Assembly: GCF_002903165.1 (NCBI RefSeq)
Contig: NZ_PPSK01000001.1
Span: forward strand, 186,001 to 250,000
Direction of reading: 5' to 3'
DNA length: 64,000 bases
From: Halopseudomonas oceani
GTDB taxonomy: Bacteria; Pseudomonadota; Gammaproteobacteria; Pseudomonadales; Pseudomonadaceae
The position numbers were made by a program, and so were the translations under genes. Below, piece by piece: positions 20,815 through 29,734 of this stretch. The notes under the pieces were generated by a model. That model did no database searches and had not been told where the DNA came from. It worked only from the letters and a program-made list of their open reading frames with translations. Position 1 is the stretch's first letter; every line of letters starts with the position of its first letter.

Positions 20815-21729
20815 ATGACCCTGACCGAACTCCGCTATATCGTCACCCTTGCCCAGGAGCAACACTTCGGCCACGCCGCCGAGCGCTGCCATGTCTCCCA
20901 GCCGACCCTCAGCGTAGGCGTCAAGAAGCTGGAGGAAGAGCTGGGCGTGATGATTTTCGAGCGCAGCAAAAGCGCCGTTCGGGTCACGCCGATTGGCGAA
21001 CGCATTGTCGCTCAGGCCCAGAAGGTACTGGAGGAGGCGCTGTCCATCCGTGAGCTGGCGACCGCTGGCAAGAACCAGCTGGCCGCACCGCTCAAAGTCG
21101 GCGCCATTTACACCATCGGCCCCTACCTGTTCCCGCATCTGGTGCCGCAGCTGCACAAGGTGGCACCGGAGATGCCGCTGTACATCGAAGAAAACTTCAC
21201 CCATGTGCTGCGCGACAAGCTGCGCAACGGTGAACTCGACGCCATCATCATCGCGCTGCCATTCCAAGAGCCGGATGTGCTGACCAAGACTCTCTACGAC
21301 GAGCCGTTCAGTCTGCTGATGCCAGCCAGCCACCCCTGGGCGGCGCGCGACTCCGTGACGCTGGACGAGCTGGACGACAACAAGCTGCTGCTGCTGGGTG
21401 AAGGCCACTGCTTCCGCGATCAGGTGCTCGAGGCCTGCCCCACCCTGCGCAAAGGAGAGGAGCAGCACAAGCACACCACGGTCGAATCCAGCTCGCTGGA
21501 GACCATCCGCCACATGGTCGCCTCCGGTATTGGCATGACCGTCTTGCCCATGTCTGCCGCCGATGACCGTTATTACAGCTCCGATCTGCTGGTGACCAAA
21601 CCGTTCAAGGCACCGGCTCCCTACCGCACTGTCGCCGTCGCCTGGCGCGCCAGCTTCCCGCGTCCGAAGGCGATTGAGCTACTCAGCGACTCGATTCGCC
21701 TGTGCTCGGTCGGCCAGCCATCACGCTGA
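20815..21729 (+). CDS. oxyR: Hydrogen-peroxide sensor OxyR (LysR family)
   Basis: OxyR activates antioxidant genes when peroxide oxidises its cysteine pair. The 304-residue protein has the LysR winged helix (AERCHVSQPTLSVGVKKLEEELG, 21-43) and the redox pair in GEGHCFRDQVLEACP: Cys199 and Cys208, the same numbers as in E. coli. The start MTLTELRYIVTLAQE is conserved. recG follows 18 bp downstream, the usual oxyR-recG order in Pseudomonas, so they are probably cotranscribed. Confidence 0.96.
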   Translation: MTLTELRYIVTLAQEQHFGHAAERCHVSQPTLSVGVKKLEEELGVMIFERSKSAVRVTPIGERIVAQAQKVLEEALSIRELATAGKNQLAAPLKVGAIYTIGPYLFPHLVPQLHKVAPEMPLYIEENFTHVLRDKLRNGELDAIIIALPFQEPDVLTKTLYDEPFSLLMPASHPWAARDSVTLDELDDNKLLLLGEGHCFRDQVLEACPTLRKGEEQHKHTTVESSSLETIRHMVASGIGMTVLPMSAADDRYYSSDLLVTKPFKAPAPYRTVAVAWRASFPRPKAIELLSDSIRLCSVGQPSR

Positions 21730-21747
21730 TTCAAGGCAGGACAGAGG

Positions 21748-23823
21748 GTGAGTGAACAGACATCGCTGACCGTTCTCAAAGGTATCGGCCCAGCCCTCGC
21801 GGACAAGCTGGACCGGCTCGGCCTGTCGTCGGTACAGGATCTGCTGTTTCACCTGCCGATGCGCTATCAGGACCGTACCCGCGTCACCCCGATCGGCGCG
21901 CTGCGGCCCGGGCTGGATGCGGTGATCGAGGGCACGGTGCTTGGTGCCGAGGTGGTCATGGGCCGGCGCCGCAGCCTGCTGTGCCGAATTCAGGACGGCA
22001 GCGGCACCCTGAGCCTGCGCTTCTACTATTTTTCCGCCGCGCTCAAAGCCAATCTCAGCCGCGGCAGCCACTGGCGCTGCTATGGCGAAGTGCGGCCCGG
22101 CGCTTCCGGGCTGGAGATCTACCATCCCGAGCTGCACAACCTTGACGGCGCCGAGGCGCTGCCCGTCAGTGACACCCTGACGCCCATCTACCCCGCCACC
22201 GAAGGGCTATCGCAACAGCGCCTGCGCAGCCTCAGTGACGCGGCGCTGGCCTGGCTTGCCAAGGGCAACCATCTGACCGAGTGGCTGCCGCCGGAGCTGG
22301 CCGAGGCATACCAACTGCCGCCACTGCGCGAAGCCGTCCAGTTGCTGCACCGGCCACCGCCGGACATCGACCTCGAGGCCCTGCAGGATGGCCGTCACTG
22401 GGCACAGCACCGACTCGCGTTTGAGGAGTTGATGGCGCATCAGCTGGCCATGTTACGGCTGCGCGCCCAGATGCGGGCGCACAAGGCGCCGCCGATGCGC
22501 GCAGCCGGTGAGCTGGCTGACCGCTTTGTCACTCAGCTCGGCTTCCCGCTAACCGGCGCCCAGCGCCGGGTAGCTGATGAAATTCTGCTCGATCTGGCGC
22601 AACCAAGACCGATGTTACGTCTGGTGCAGGGTGATGTCGGTGCCGGCAAGACCGTCGTCGCGGCGCTGGCTGCGCTGCAGGCCATCGAAGCAGGCTGGCA
22701 GGTGGCGCTGATGGCACCCACCGAGATTCTGGCCGAGCAGCACTTCAACAACTTCCAGCGCTGGTTTGCTGCACTCGGCCTGTCAGTGGCCTGGGTCGCC
22801 GGCAAACTGAAGGGCAAGGCGCGCAGCAACCAGCTGCAACTGATCGCCAGCGGCGAAGCGGTGATGATTGTCGGCACCCACGCGCTGTTCCAAGACGACG
22901 TGCAGTTCCGCAATCTGGGCCTGGCGATCATCGACGAGCAGCACCGCTTCGGCGTCCAGCAGCGCCTCGCCCTGCGTGACAAAGGTGCTGCCGGCGGCGT
23001 ATCGCCGCACCAGCTGATCATGACCGCCACGCCGATCCCGCGCACCCTGGCGATGAGCGCCTACGCCGACCTGGATACATCAATCCTCGATGAGCTGCCG
23101 CCCGGACGTACCCCAGTCAATACCGTGCTGATTTCCGACAGCCGCCGCGTCGAGGTCATCGAGCGGGTCCGTGCCGGCTGCGCCGAAGGCCGTCAGGCCT
23201 ACTGGGTCTGTACCCTGATCGAGGAATCCGAGCAACTGCAGGCACAAGCTGCAGAGGCGACCTGGGAGTCACTCTGCGAAGCCCTGCCGGAACTCTCCAT
23301 CGGCCTGATTCACGGGCGTATGAAACCGGCAGAAAAAGCCGAAATCATGGCCGCCTTCAAGGAAGGTGACTTGCACCTGCTGGTGGCAACCACGGTGATC
23401 GAGGTCGGCGTGGATGTGCCCAACGCCAGTCTGATGATCATCGAGAACCCGGAGCGGCTGGGTCTTGCTCAGCTGCACCAGCTGCGTGGCCGGGTCGGTC
23501 GTGGCAGTGCCGCCAGCCATTGTGTGCTGCTCTACCACGCACCGCTGTCAGCGCTCGGCCGCGAGCGGCTGGGCATCATGCGTGAAAGTACCGACGGCTT
23601 CGTCATCGCCGAAAAGGACCTGGCCCTGCGCGGCCCAGGTGAGGTACTGGGTACCCGACAGACAGGTCTGGTACAGTTTCGGGTAGCCGACCTGGTGCGT
23701 GACGCCGATCTGCTGCCGGCCGTTCAGCAAGCCGCCCAGCAACTCGCCAGCCGCCACCCCAGCCATGTTCAGCCGCTGCTTGATCGCTGGATAGCTGAGG
23801 GCCAGCATTTTGCACAGGTCTGA
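21748..23823 (+). CDS. recG: ATP-dependent DNA helicase RecG
   Basis: RecG remodels stalled forks and branched recombination intermediates. The 691-residue protein has the N-terminal wedge/OB region (about 1-150), Walker A GDVGAGKT (295-302), the family form of the DExH box DEQH (396-399) and motif VI QLRGRVGRG. Its length is normal. The start is GTG at 21748, with a purine-rich AGAGG close upstream; no ATG is better placed. It lies directly behind oxyR. Confidence 0.96.
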   Translation: MSEQTSLTVLKGIGPALADKLDRLGLSSVQDLLFHLPMRYQDRTRVTPIGALRPGLDAVIEGTVLGAEVVMGRRRSLLCRIQDGSGTLSLRFYYFSAALKANLSRGSHWRCYGEVRPGASGLEIYHPELHNLDGAEALPVSDTLTPIYPATEGLSQQRLRSLSDAALAWLAKGNHLTEWLPPELAEAYQLPPLREAVQLLHRPPPDIDLEALQDGRHWAQHRLAFEELMAHQLAMLRLRAQMRAHKAPPMRAAGELADRFVTQLGFPLTGAQRRVADEILLDLAQPRPMLRLVQGDVGAGKTVVAALAALQAIEAGWQVALMAPTEILAEQHFNNFQRWFAALGLSVAWVAGKLKGKARSNQLQLIASGEAVMIVGTHALFQDDVQFRNLGLAIIDEQHRFGVQQRLALRDKGAAGGVSPHQLIMTATPIPRTLAMSAYADLDTSILDELPPGRTPVNTVLISDSRRVEVIERVRAGCAEGRQAYWVCTLIEESEQLQAQAAEATWESLCEALPELSIGLIHGRMKPAEKAEIMAAFKEGDLHLLVATTVIEVGVDVPNASLMIIENPERLGLAQLHQLRGRVGRGSAASHCVLLYHAPLSALGRERLGIMRESTDGFVIAEKDLALRGPGEVLGTRQTGLVQFRVADLVRDADLLPAVQQAAQQLASRHPSHVQPLLDRWIAEGQHFAQV

Positions 23824-23918
23824 CTGCAGCTATGCTGCAGATAGACCAAACGCTAGAATCGAACAAGAATCCCGCAATATCGGGGCACCAGCCCGCCTGA
23901 CCGAGCAAGGAACAGACA

Positions 23919-25334
23919 ATGAGCAACCCGGCCGCTTCCGAGCAATTTGGCGCCAGCCTGCCCGACCTGATTGAAAAGCTCCTGCAACAACAAGGGATTG
24001 CCTACCAGTTGCGCCCCGCCAGTGGAGGGTGGCCAGCGTCTCAACAGATTCAGGCCAGCCTGCTTTGTGACAATGTCGGCACCGTCCTGATCCTGATCCC
24101 CAAGGACCACCTGTTGGATCTGAAGACCCTCGGCTCGCTGCTCGGCCGCGAACTTGAACCGGTTCGCAACCGCGAGCTGCAGCGCATCCTGAGCAAACAC
24201 CAGCTAAACCAGCTGCCGGGCTTGCCTATCCTGTTCAACTCGCCCTGTGTCTGCGAGCGCAGCCTGCTTGATCAGCCCGAGCTGGTACTCGACAGCGGCC
24301 TGGATGGCTGGTCGCTGGTACTGAACCAGGCGGATGCCCGCACCCTGATGGCCAAGGTCAGCCTGGCCCAGTTCTCAGTCCCGCTGAGTAGCCTGGAAAA
24401 GTCGGCGGTCAGCGCCGCCCAGGACGATCAGGACCTGAGTGACGCGGTTCAGAATTTCACCGCCCTGCGCATGAAGCAACGGCTGGAAGAAACGATTGAG
24501 ATCCCACCGCTGCCGGAAACCGCACAAAAGGTGATGAAACTGCGGGTCAACCCGGATGCGGACGTCGACGATCTGGCTGATGTAGTCGAAACCGATCCGA
24601 GCCTGGCGGCTCAGGTCGTCAGTTGGGCCGCTTCCCCCTACTACGCTGCGCCCGGCAAGATTCGCTCGGTCGAGGACGCCATCGGGCGGGTACTGGGCTT
24701 TGACCTGGTGATCAACCTGGCGGTGGGTCTTGCTTTGGGTAAAACCTTCAAGCTCCCCAACGACGCGCCGGATCGCGCCACTCCCTACTGGGAGCAGGCC
24801 ATTTACACCGCCGCCGTGATCGAAGGTCTGGCCAAGGCCATGCCGCGCGAGCGTCGCCCGGAAATGGGCCTGAACTACCTCGGCGGCCTGCTGCACAACT
24901 TCGGCTATCTGGTGTTGGCGTATATCTTTCCGCCCTACTTCAAACTGATCTGCCGCCACATTGAAGCCAACCCGCATGTGCAGCCACACCAGATCGAGCA
25001 ACACCTGATCGGCGTTACCCGTGACCAGATCGGCAGCTGGCTGATGCGCTACTGGGACATGCCCGACGAGGTCTGTACCGCTCTGCGCCAGCAGCATAAT
25101 GCGAACTATCAGGGCACCGACCACATCTATCCGAACCTGATCTATCTGTCACTGGCGCTGCTCAGCGAGCAGGGTATCGGCAGCGGGCCGCGACTCAGCA
25201 TTCCCGACGCGCTGCTCGAGCGCCTTGGTCTGGAGCGGGAGTCCGCTGACAAGGTCGTCGGCAAGGTGCTGGATGCGCGTGATGCACTGCGTTCGCTGGT
25301 GAGCAAGTATCAGGGGACGACACGTCCAGAGTAG
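23919..25334 (+). CDS. YbaK-like deacylase domain fused to an HDOD domain
   Basis: A 471-residue two-domain protein. Residues about 15-155 resemble the YbaK/ProX aminoacyl-tRNA deacylase fold (QIQASLLCDNVGTVLILIPKDHLLDL), and about 190-400 form an HDOD domain (EIPPLPETAQKVMKLRVNPDADVDDLADVVETDPSLA split across 188-225), a catalytically silent HD relative used in signalling. A similar protein occurs after recG in P. aeruginosa. The output is unknown; a regulatory role is inferred from HDOD. It is 95 bp after recG and converges on hup. Confidence 0.82.
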   Translation: MSNPAASEQFGASLPDLIEKLLQQQGIAYQLRPASGGWPASQQIQASLLCDNVGTVLILIPKDHLLDLKTLGSLLGRELEPVRNRELQRILSKHQLNQLPGLPILFNSPCVCERSLLDQPELVLDSGLDGWSLVLNQADARTLMAKVSLAQFSVPLSSLEKSAVSAAQDDQDLSDAVQNFTALRMKQRLEETIEIPPLPETAQKVMKLRVNPDADVDDLADVVETDPSLAAQVVSWAASPYYAAPGKIRSVEDAIGRVLGFDLVINLAVGLALGKTFKLPNDAPDRATPYWEQAIYTAAVIEGLAKAMPRERRPEMGLNYLGGLLHNFGYLVLAYIFPPYFKLICRHIEANPHVQPHQIEQHLIGVTRDQIGSWLMRYWDMPDEVCTALRQQHNANYQGTDHIYPNLIYLSLALLSEQGIGSGPRLSIPDALLERLGLERESADKVVGKVLDARDALRSLVSKYQGTTRPE

Positions 25335-25346
25335 AGCACAGAGAGG

Positions 25347-25368
25347 CAGGGGCCCGAGCGAGCCCCTG
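25347..25368. terminator. Hairpin between the HDOD and hup genes
   Basis: CAGGGGC pairs with GCCCCTG around an 8-nt loop between two converging genes. No strong T run is seen. Confidence 0.5.
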
Positions 25369-25383
25369 TCGCGGGAGTCAGGC

Positions 25384-25656
25384 TCAGTTGACCGCGTCGC
25401 GCAGGCTTTTGCCCGGCTTGAAGGATACGGTGTTGCTTGCCTTGATCTTGACCGGAGCGCCGGTCTGGGGGTTTTTGCCGGTGCGGGCGCCACGATGACG
25501 CTGCAGGAATGTGCCGAAACCGACGAGTGTAACGGAGTCCTTGTTACTCAGTGCCTGGGTAATTTCGTCCAGTACGGCGTTGAGCACTCGGTTCGCCTGA
25601 TCCTTGCTCAGGTCTGCCTTTTCGGCAATCGCCGCTGCGAGATCTGGTTTGCGCAT
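25384..25656 (-). CDS. hupA: HU family DNA-binding protein
   Basis: HU is a small dimeric nucleoid protein that bends DNA. The 90-residue protein contains LVGFGTFLQRHRGARTGKNP with the beta-arm Arg residues and the end segment KASNTVSFKPGKSLRDAVN. The start MRKPDLAAAIAEKADLS at 25656 matches the P. aeruginosa protein; another ATG 12 bases upstream would add MRLY. It is monocistronic, with about 210 bp of upstream control region before the rubB stop. Confidence 0.93.
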   Translation of the reverse strand: MRKPDLAAAIAEKADLSKDQANRVLNAVLDEITQALSNKDSVTLVGFGTFLQRHRGARTGKNPQTGAPVKIKASNTVSFKPGKSLRDAVN

Positions 25657-25868
25657 ATAAAGCCTCATTGTCTGTTGTTTTTGTTGTTGCCGCCGATTCC
25701 TCGCGGCGGGCCCTGGCAGACACCTGCGAGCCCGCTCGAAGCGCTCTGGCAAGGCCCGATCAGCATGGCACGACTGAATCCGTTTCGCCAGTCGTCTCAG
25801 CCCTCAGAGCGCGCAAAATCACGGTTTTTCCCGACAAAAGGCCAAACTGTCCCACATTGTCGACCGGA

Positions 25869-27023
25869 TCACCCTAGCCAGGCAGGGAGTTCACGGGTCA
25901 ACTGCAGTTTTTCTGCCACCGCAGTGCCGGTCAGCGCAAAGCCATGCATCTGCCCACTGTCATCGAGATAGAGTGCGCGCATGTCACTGCCCTCACCCGT
26001 GCATTGCCAACTGCCGCACTGCGCGGTCAACGGTGGCGCGACCACCAGCGGGCAGGCTGGCGTTTTCACCATGATCGGCATCGCCGGATAACTCAACTCG
26101 GTCGGTGTGCCACTGAGGGTTTTCGCCAGCGCCCGCGCAGAGGTCATCAGCGGCATCACGTACATCAGATTAAGACCAGCGACCTCGGCGCAGTCACCCA
26201 GGGCATAGATATGTGGATCACGGGTGCGCAGTTGGCGGTCCACCTGCACGCCACGCCCCACCGCCAGTTCGGCCGCCTCGGCCAGTGCCGCCCGCGGCGC
26301 CAGGCCGATGGCCGAGAGCGCCTGATCGGCAACCAGTTCGACACCCGAATCCAGCCGCACACGCAGCCCCTCACCCTCCAGCCGCATGCTCTCAATGCCG
26401 CAACCAAGGTGGAAGCTGACGCCCAGCTCCTCCAGCCCGGCCTGCACCGCAGCGGCGGCCTGCTCCGGCAGCAGTTGCGGCATGAGCCAGGGGTCCGTCG
26501 CCACCACGGTGACCTCAAAACCGCCGAGGCGCAGGTCATTGGCAAACTCGCAACCGATCAGACCGGCGCCAACAATCACCACCTTGCGACGCCCCTGCAG
26601 CGCCGCACGGAATTGACCGTAGTCGGTCAGATCGTTGATCGACAGCAGCCGCTCGCCCAACGCGTCGCGCCACGGCAGTGAACGCACTTCAGCGCCGGTA
26701 GCCAGCACCAGATCACTGTAGGGCTGGCTGCGCCCGTCCACCGTCAGCGTTCGACTGGCCGGATCAATGGCGGTCACCCTGGCGCCTGTCAGCACGTCGG
26801 CATTGAGCTGCGCGGCCATGGTTGCCGCGTCCTGCATGCCCAGTTCGTCGGCTTCCTTGCCCTTGGCAAAACCGGTCGAGAGCAATGGCTTAGAGTAGAA
26901 GCGGCCATCATCAGCGCTGATCATCAACAACGGGCGCTCGCTATCGAGTTTGCGGAATTCCTTCGCCAGATTGTAGCCAGCCAGGCCTGTGCCAATGATG
27001 ACCAAAGGTGCGTTATCAGCCAC
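25869..27023 (-). CDS. rubB: Rubredoxin-NAD(+) reductase (FAD)
   Basis: This flavoprotein passes electrons from NADH to rubredoxin, for example for alkane hydroxylase or oxidative-stress use. The 384-residue protein has the FAD site VIIGTGLAGYNLAKEFRK (8-25), the NAD site VIVGAGLIGCEFANDL near 148-163, and the second FAD motif YALGDCAEV near 273-281. It is 41 bp behind the rubredoxin gene on the same strand, its natural electron acceptor. No alkane monooxygenase gene is present in the window. Confidence 0.93.
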   Translation of the reverse strand: MADNAPLVIIGTGLAGYNLAKEFRKLDSERPLLMISADDGRFYSKPLLSTGFAKGKEADELGMQDAATMAAQLNADVLTGARVTAIDPASRTLTVDGRSQPYSDLVLATGAEVRSLPWRDALGERLLSINDLTDYGQFRAALQGRRKVVIVGAGLIGCEFANDLRLGGFEVTVVATDPWLMPQLLPEQAAAAVQAGLEELGVSFHLGCGIESMRLEGEGLRVRLDSGVELVADQALSAIGLAPRAALAEAAELAVGRGVQVDRQLRTRDPHIYALGDCAEVAGLNLMYVMPLMTSARALAKTLSGTPTELSYPAMPIMVKTPACPLVVAPPLTAQCGSWQCTGEGSDMRALYLDDSGQMHGFALTGTAVAEKLQLTRELPAWLG

Positions 27024-27064
27024 TTGGATTCTCCTGCGGGGCGTGTATTAAGGGAGTGACAGAA

Positions 27065-27232
27065 TCAGCCGATTTCAATCATCTCGAAATCTTCCTTGCC
27101 CACGCCACAGTCGGGGCACATCCAGTCCGCCGGGACGTCTTCCCAGCGGGTACCGGGGGCAATACCTTCGTCGGGCCAACCCTCAGCTTCGTCATAAATG
27201 AAACCACAGACAATACACTGCCACTTCTTCAT
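27065..27232 (-). CDS. rubA: Rubredoxin
   Basis: A 55-residue one-electron carrier with an Fe(Cys)4 centre: CIVCG (Cys6, Cys9) and CPDCG (Cys39, Cys42), with the aromatic core [14 protein letters not shown] between them. It starts MKKWQ. It is the first gene of the rubA-rubB unit. P. aeruginosa has two rubredoxin genes here; only one is seen in this window. Confidence 0.95.
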   Translation of the reverse strand: MKKWQCIVCGFIYDEAEGWPDEGIAPGTRWEDVPADWMCPDCGVGKEDFEMIEIG

Positions 27233-27269
27233 GCTTGCTTCTCACGGAGTTCTGAATTTGCTATCTGGG

Positions 27270-27314
27270 AGGTGCTTGAAAAGCGCTGCCGAAACAGCCC
27301 GGTTTTCAACACCT
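27270..27314. repeat. Inverted repeat between rubA and ubiC
   Basis: AGGTGCTTGAAAA (27270-27282) pairs with TTTTCAACACCT (27303-27314), with one bulged base and a 20-nt loop. It lies in the 205-bp divergent region and could be an operator or a leader hairpin. Confidence 0.5.
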
Positions 27315-27437
27315 GCTCGCGACACTACCGCAATTACCCTGCAAGTCCAAGACCAGCTCACAGCGCCCGCCGCAGACGGGGTTTCGTGATACCCTTGGGG
27401 CCACATCCAACCTGCCTGCACCCCGTAAATACCTGAC

Positions 27438-27959
27438 ATGCTGCCTCACTGGTATCCCACCGACCACCATCCCGCACCGCCGGCAAACCCGCTGTTCAGC
27501 TGGCTCTGCCATGAAGGCTCGCTGACCCAGCGTCTGACCGACGCCGGCAACCACGACTTCCGTGTCGAACTGCTGCGGCAGGAGCCGCAGGCCGCGCGTG
27601 CCGACGAGGCGGCCGCACTGGGGGTGCCGCAGGGCGCTACCGTATGGGCCAGAGAGGTGCTGCTGCACACCGCTGGTGCACCTCGCGTCTATGCACGCTC
27701 GGTCGCACCGCCCAGCGCACTTGGCAGCTCGGCGGTCGAACTCGACGCGCTTGGCACGACCAGCCTTGGCCACCTGCTGTTCCGCAACCCGCAGATCAGC
27801 CGCGGTCCGATCGAGATCAGCCGTTACCCTGCCGAATGGCTGCCCGCCGACTGGCGTAGCGACGGACTGTGGGCACGCCGTTCTCACTTCTCGGATGGCG
27901 AGTTGCAGCTGCTGGTGTGTGAAGTATTCTTGCAGGGCTGGCCGGTCGCCGGCACCTGA
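27438..27959 (+). CDS. ubiC: Chorismate lyase UbiC
   Basis: UbiC removes pyruvate from chorismate to give 4-hydroxybenzoate, the first committed step of ubiquinone synthesis. The 173-residue protein has [21 protein letters not shown], split near 68-88, and LWARRSHF (about 142-149), which carry the Arg residues that hold chorismate in the family. ubiA follows 28 bp downstream and uses its product, as in most pseudomonads. Confidence 0.92.
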   Translation: MLPHWYPTDHHPAPPANPLFSWLCHEGSLTQRLTDAGNHDFRVELLRQEPQAARADEAAALGVPQGATVWAREVLLHTAGAPRVYARSVAPPSALGSSAVELDALGTTSLGHLLFRNPQISRGPIEISRYPAEWLPADWRSDGLWARRSHFSDGELQLLVCEVFLQGWPVAGT

Positions 27960-27987
27960 GTATCTGTCTTCTGACTGGAGAATCACC

Positions 27988-28878
27988 TTGCTCGGTCTGC
28001 TGATCAAACCCATCGCCCGGCTCAATCCCAGGGCCAACGACTACATCCAGCTGATGCGACTGGACCGCCCAATCGGCACCTACCTGTTGCTATGGCCAAC
28101 CCTGTGGGCGCTATGGCTGGCCGCCGAGGGCGTCCCGGACATCAGCACTCTGGTGATCTTCGTGCTGGGAGTGATTCTGATGCGCGCAGCCGGTTGCGTG
28201 ATCAACGACTATGCCGACCGCGATTTTGATGGCCACGTCCAACGTACCCGCGAGCGCCCGCTGGCCACAGGCCGCATCACTGAGCGCCAGGCCCTGTTGA
28301 CCTTCGCCATTCTGGTTGGCCTGAGTGGCCTGCTGGTGCTGTTTACCAACGCACTGACCATCAAGCTGGCCTTCGTCGGCGTGGCTCTGGCCGCCATCTA
28401 CCCGTTCTGCAAGCGCTTCACCTTCTACCCGCAGGTCATTCTCGGTGCGGCCTTCTCCTGGGCCATCCCAATGGCTTTTGCCGCCCAGGCCGAGGCCCTG
28501 CCGATACCCTTGTGGCTGGTGTTTCTCGCCAATCTGCTGTGGACGGTGGCCTACGACACCGAGTACGCCATGTGCGACCGAGAGGATGACCTGCGCATCG
28601 GCATCAAGTCGACCGCAATCCTGTTCGGCGACGCAGACAAGTTGATTATCGGCCTGCTGCAGGGGCTTACCCTGGTATGTCTGCTGTTGGTCGGTCTACG
28701 CTTTGAGCTGGGTCTGTACTACTACCTCGGGCTACTGGGCATGACGCTGGGATTTGCCTGGCAGCAATGGCTGATCCGCGACCGTGACCGCAACGCCTGC
28801 CTGAACGCCTTTCTGGCCAATCACTGGGCTGGCATGCTGGTCTTCATCGGGATTGCACTGAACTACTGGCTGGCCTGA
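27988..28878 (+). CDS. ubiA: 4-hydroxybenzoate octaprenyltransferase UbiA
   Basis: UbiA prenylates 4-hydroxybenzoate in the inner membrane. The 296-residue protein has the two Asp-rich motifs: [15 protein letters not shown] near 72-86 and [12 protein letters not shown] near 191-202, among about eight membrane segments. The start is read as TTG at 27988, preceded by GGAG; this places the [20 protein letters not shown] region at its usual depth. The frame is open further upstream, but there it overlaps ubiC. It is cotranscribed with ubiC. Confidence 0.93.
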   Translation: MLGLLIKPIARLNPRANDYIQLMRLDRPIGTYLLLWPTLWALWLAAEGVPDISTLVIFVLGVILMRAAGCVINDYADRDFDGHVQRTRERPLATGRITERQALLTFAILVGLSGLLVLFTNALTIKLAFVGVALAAIYPFCKRFTFYPQVILGAAFSWAIPMAFAAQAEALPIPLWLVFLANLLWTVAYDTEYAMCDREDDLRIGIKSTAILFGDADKLIIGLLQGLTLVCLLLVGLRFELGLYYYLGLLGMTLGFAWQQWLIRDRDRNACLNAFLANHWAGMLVFIGIALNYWLA

Positions 28879-28915
28879 TCCAGAGCGGCCGCATAGATGT
28901 CACGTCGCCGTCGCG

Positions 28916-28944
28916 ACGTCACACAAATGAAATAAAAATGTTAT
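28916..28944 (+). promoter_or_regulatory. Candidate Pho box upstream of phoB
   Basis: Three 7-mers with 11-bp spacing, ACGTCAC-ACAA-ATGAAAT-AAAA-ATGTTAT, resemble the CTGTCAT repeat unit bound by PhoB (4, 4 and 5 of 7). They lie 43-71 bp before the phoB ATG, which fits autoregulation. The match is weaker than at pstS. Confidence 0.5.
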
Positions 28945-28986
28945 CTAATCGGCGCATGACTTATAGCTGCAACGAGACGGTAAACC

Positions 28987-29676
28987 ATGTCTGGCAAAAG
29001 TATTCTGATCGTCGATGACGAAGCCCCGATCCGCGAAATGATCGCGGTCGCACTGGAAATGGCGGGCTACAACTGCCTGGAAGCAGAAAACACACAGCAG
29101 GCGCACGCCTGCATCGTCGACAGCAAGCCTGACCTGATTCTGCTCGACTGGATGCTACCTGGCACCACCGGGATCGAGCTGGCCCGGCGCCTCAAACGCG
29201 ACGAGCTGACCGCTGACGTGCCAATCATCATGCTCACCGCCAAGGGTGAAGAAGACAACAAGATCCAGGGGCTGGAAGTCGGCGCCGATGACTACATCAC
29301 CAAGCCGTTTTCCCCCCGCGAGCTGGTTGCCCGCCTGAAAGCCGTGCTGCGCCGTGCCGGCCCGGTCGACAGCGAAGCGCCCATTGAGGTCGCAGGCCTG
29401 GTACTCGACCCGATCAGCCATCGCGTAACCATCGACGACGAGGCTGCCGAAATGGGACCGACCGAGTACCGCTTGCTGCAGTTCTTCATGACGCATCAGG
29501 AACGCGCGTATACCCGTGGCCAGTTGCTGGACCAGGTCTGGGGTGGCAATGTTTACGTTGAAGAGCGTACTGTGGACGTGCACATCCGCCGGCTGCGCAA
29601 GGCACTTGGCGAGAAGTACGAACATCTGGTCCAGACCGTACGCGGCACCGGCTACCGATTCTCTACCAAAGCCTGA
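28987..29676 (+). CDS. phoB: Phosphate regulon response regulator PhoB
   Basis: PhoB activates phosphate-starvation genes when phosphorylated by PhoR. The 229-residue protein has a receiver domain with acidic Asp10/Asp11, the phosphoacceptor Asp54 in [15 protein letters not shown] and [11 protein letters not shown]-terminal OmpR/PhoB winged helix follows ([18 protein letters not shown] to [12 protein letters not shown]). phoR follows 58 bp later. Three PhoB-type repeats upstream suggest autoregulation. Confidence 0.97.
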   Translation: MSGKSILIVDDEAPIREMIAVALEMAGYNCLEAENTQQAHACIVDSKPDLILLDWMLPGTTGIELARRLKRDELTADVPIIMLTAKGEEDNKIQGLEVGADDYITKPFSPRELVARLKAVLRRAGPVDSEAPIEVAGLVLDPISHRVTIDDEAAEMGPTEYRLLQFFMTHQERAYTRGQLLDQVWGGNVYVEERTVDVHIRRLRKALGEKYEHLVQTVRGTGYRFSTKA

Positions 29677-29734
29677 CAAGCTGCGCACCGCGATACTCTG
29701 AAACAGGACGCCGTCGTTTTGAAGAGGACCTTCA

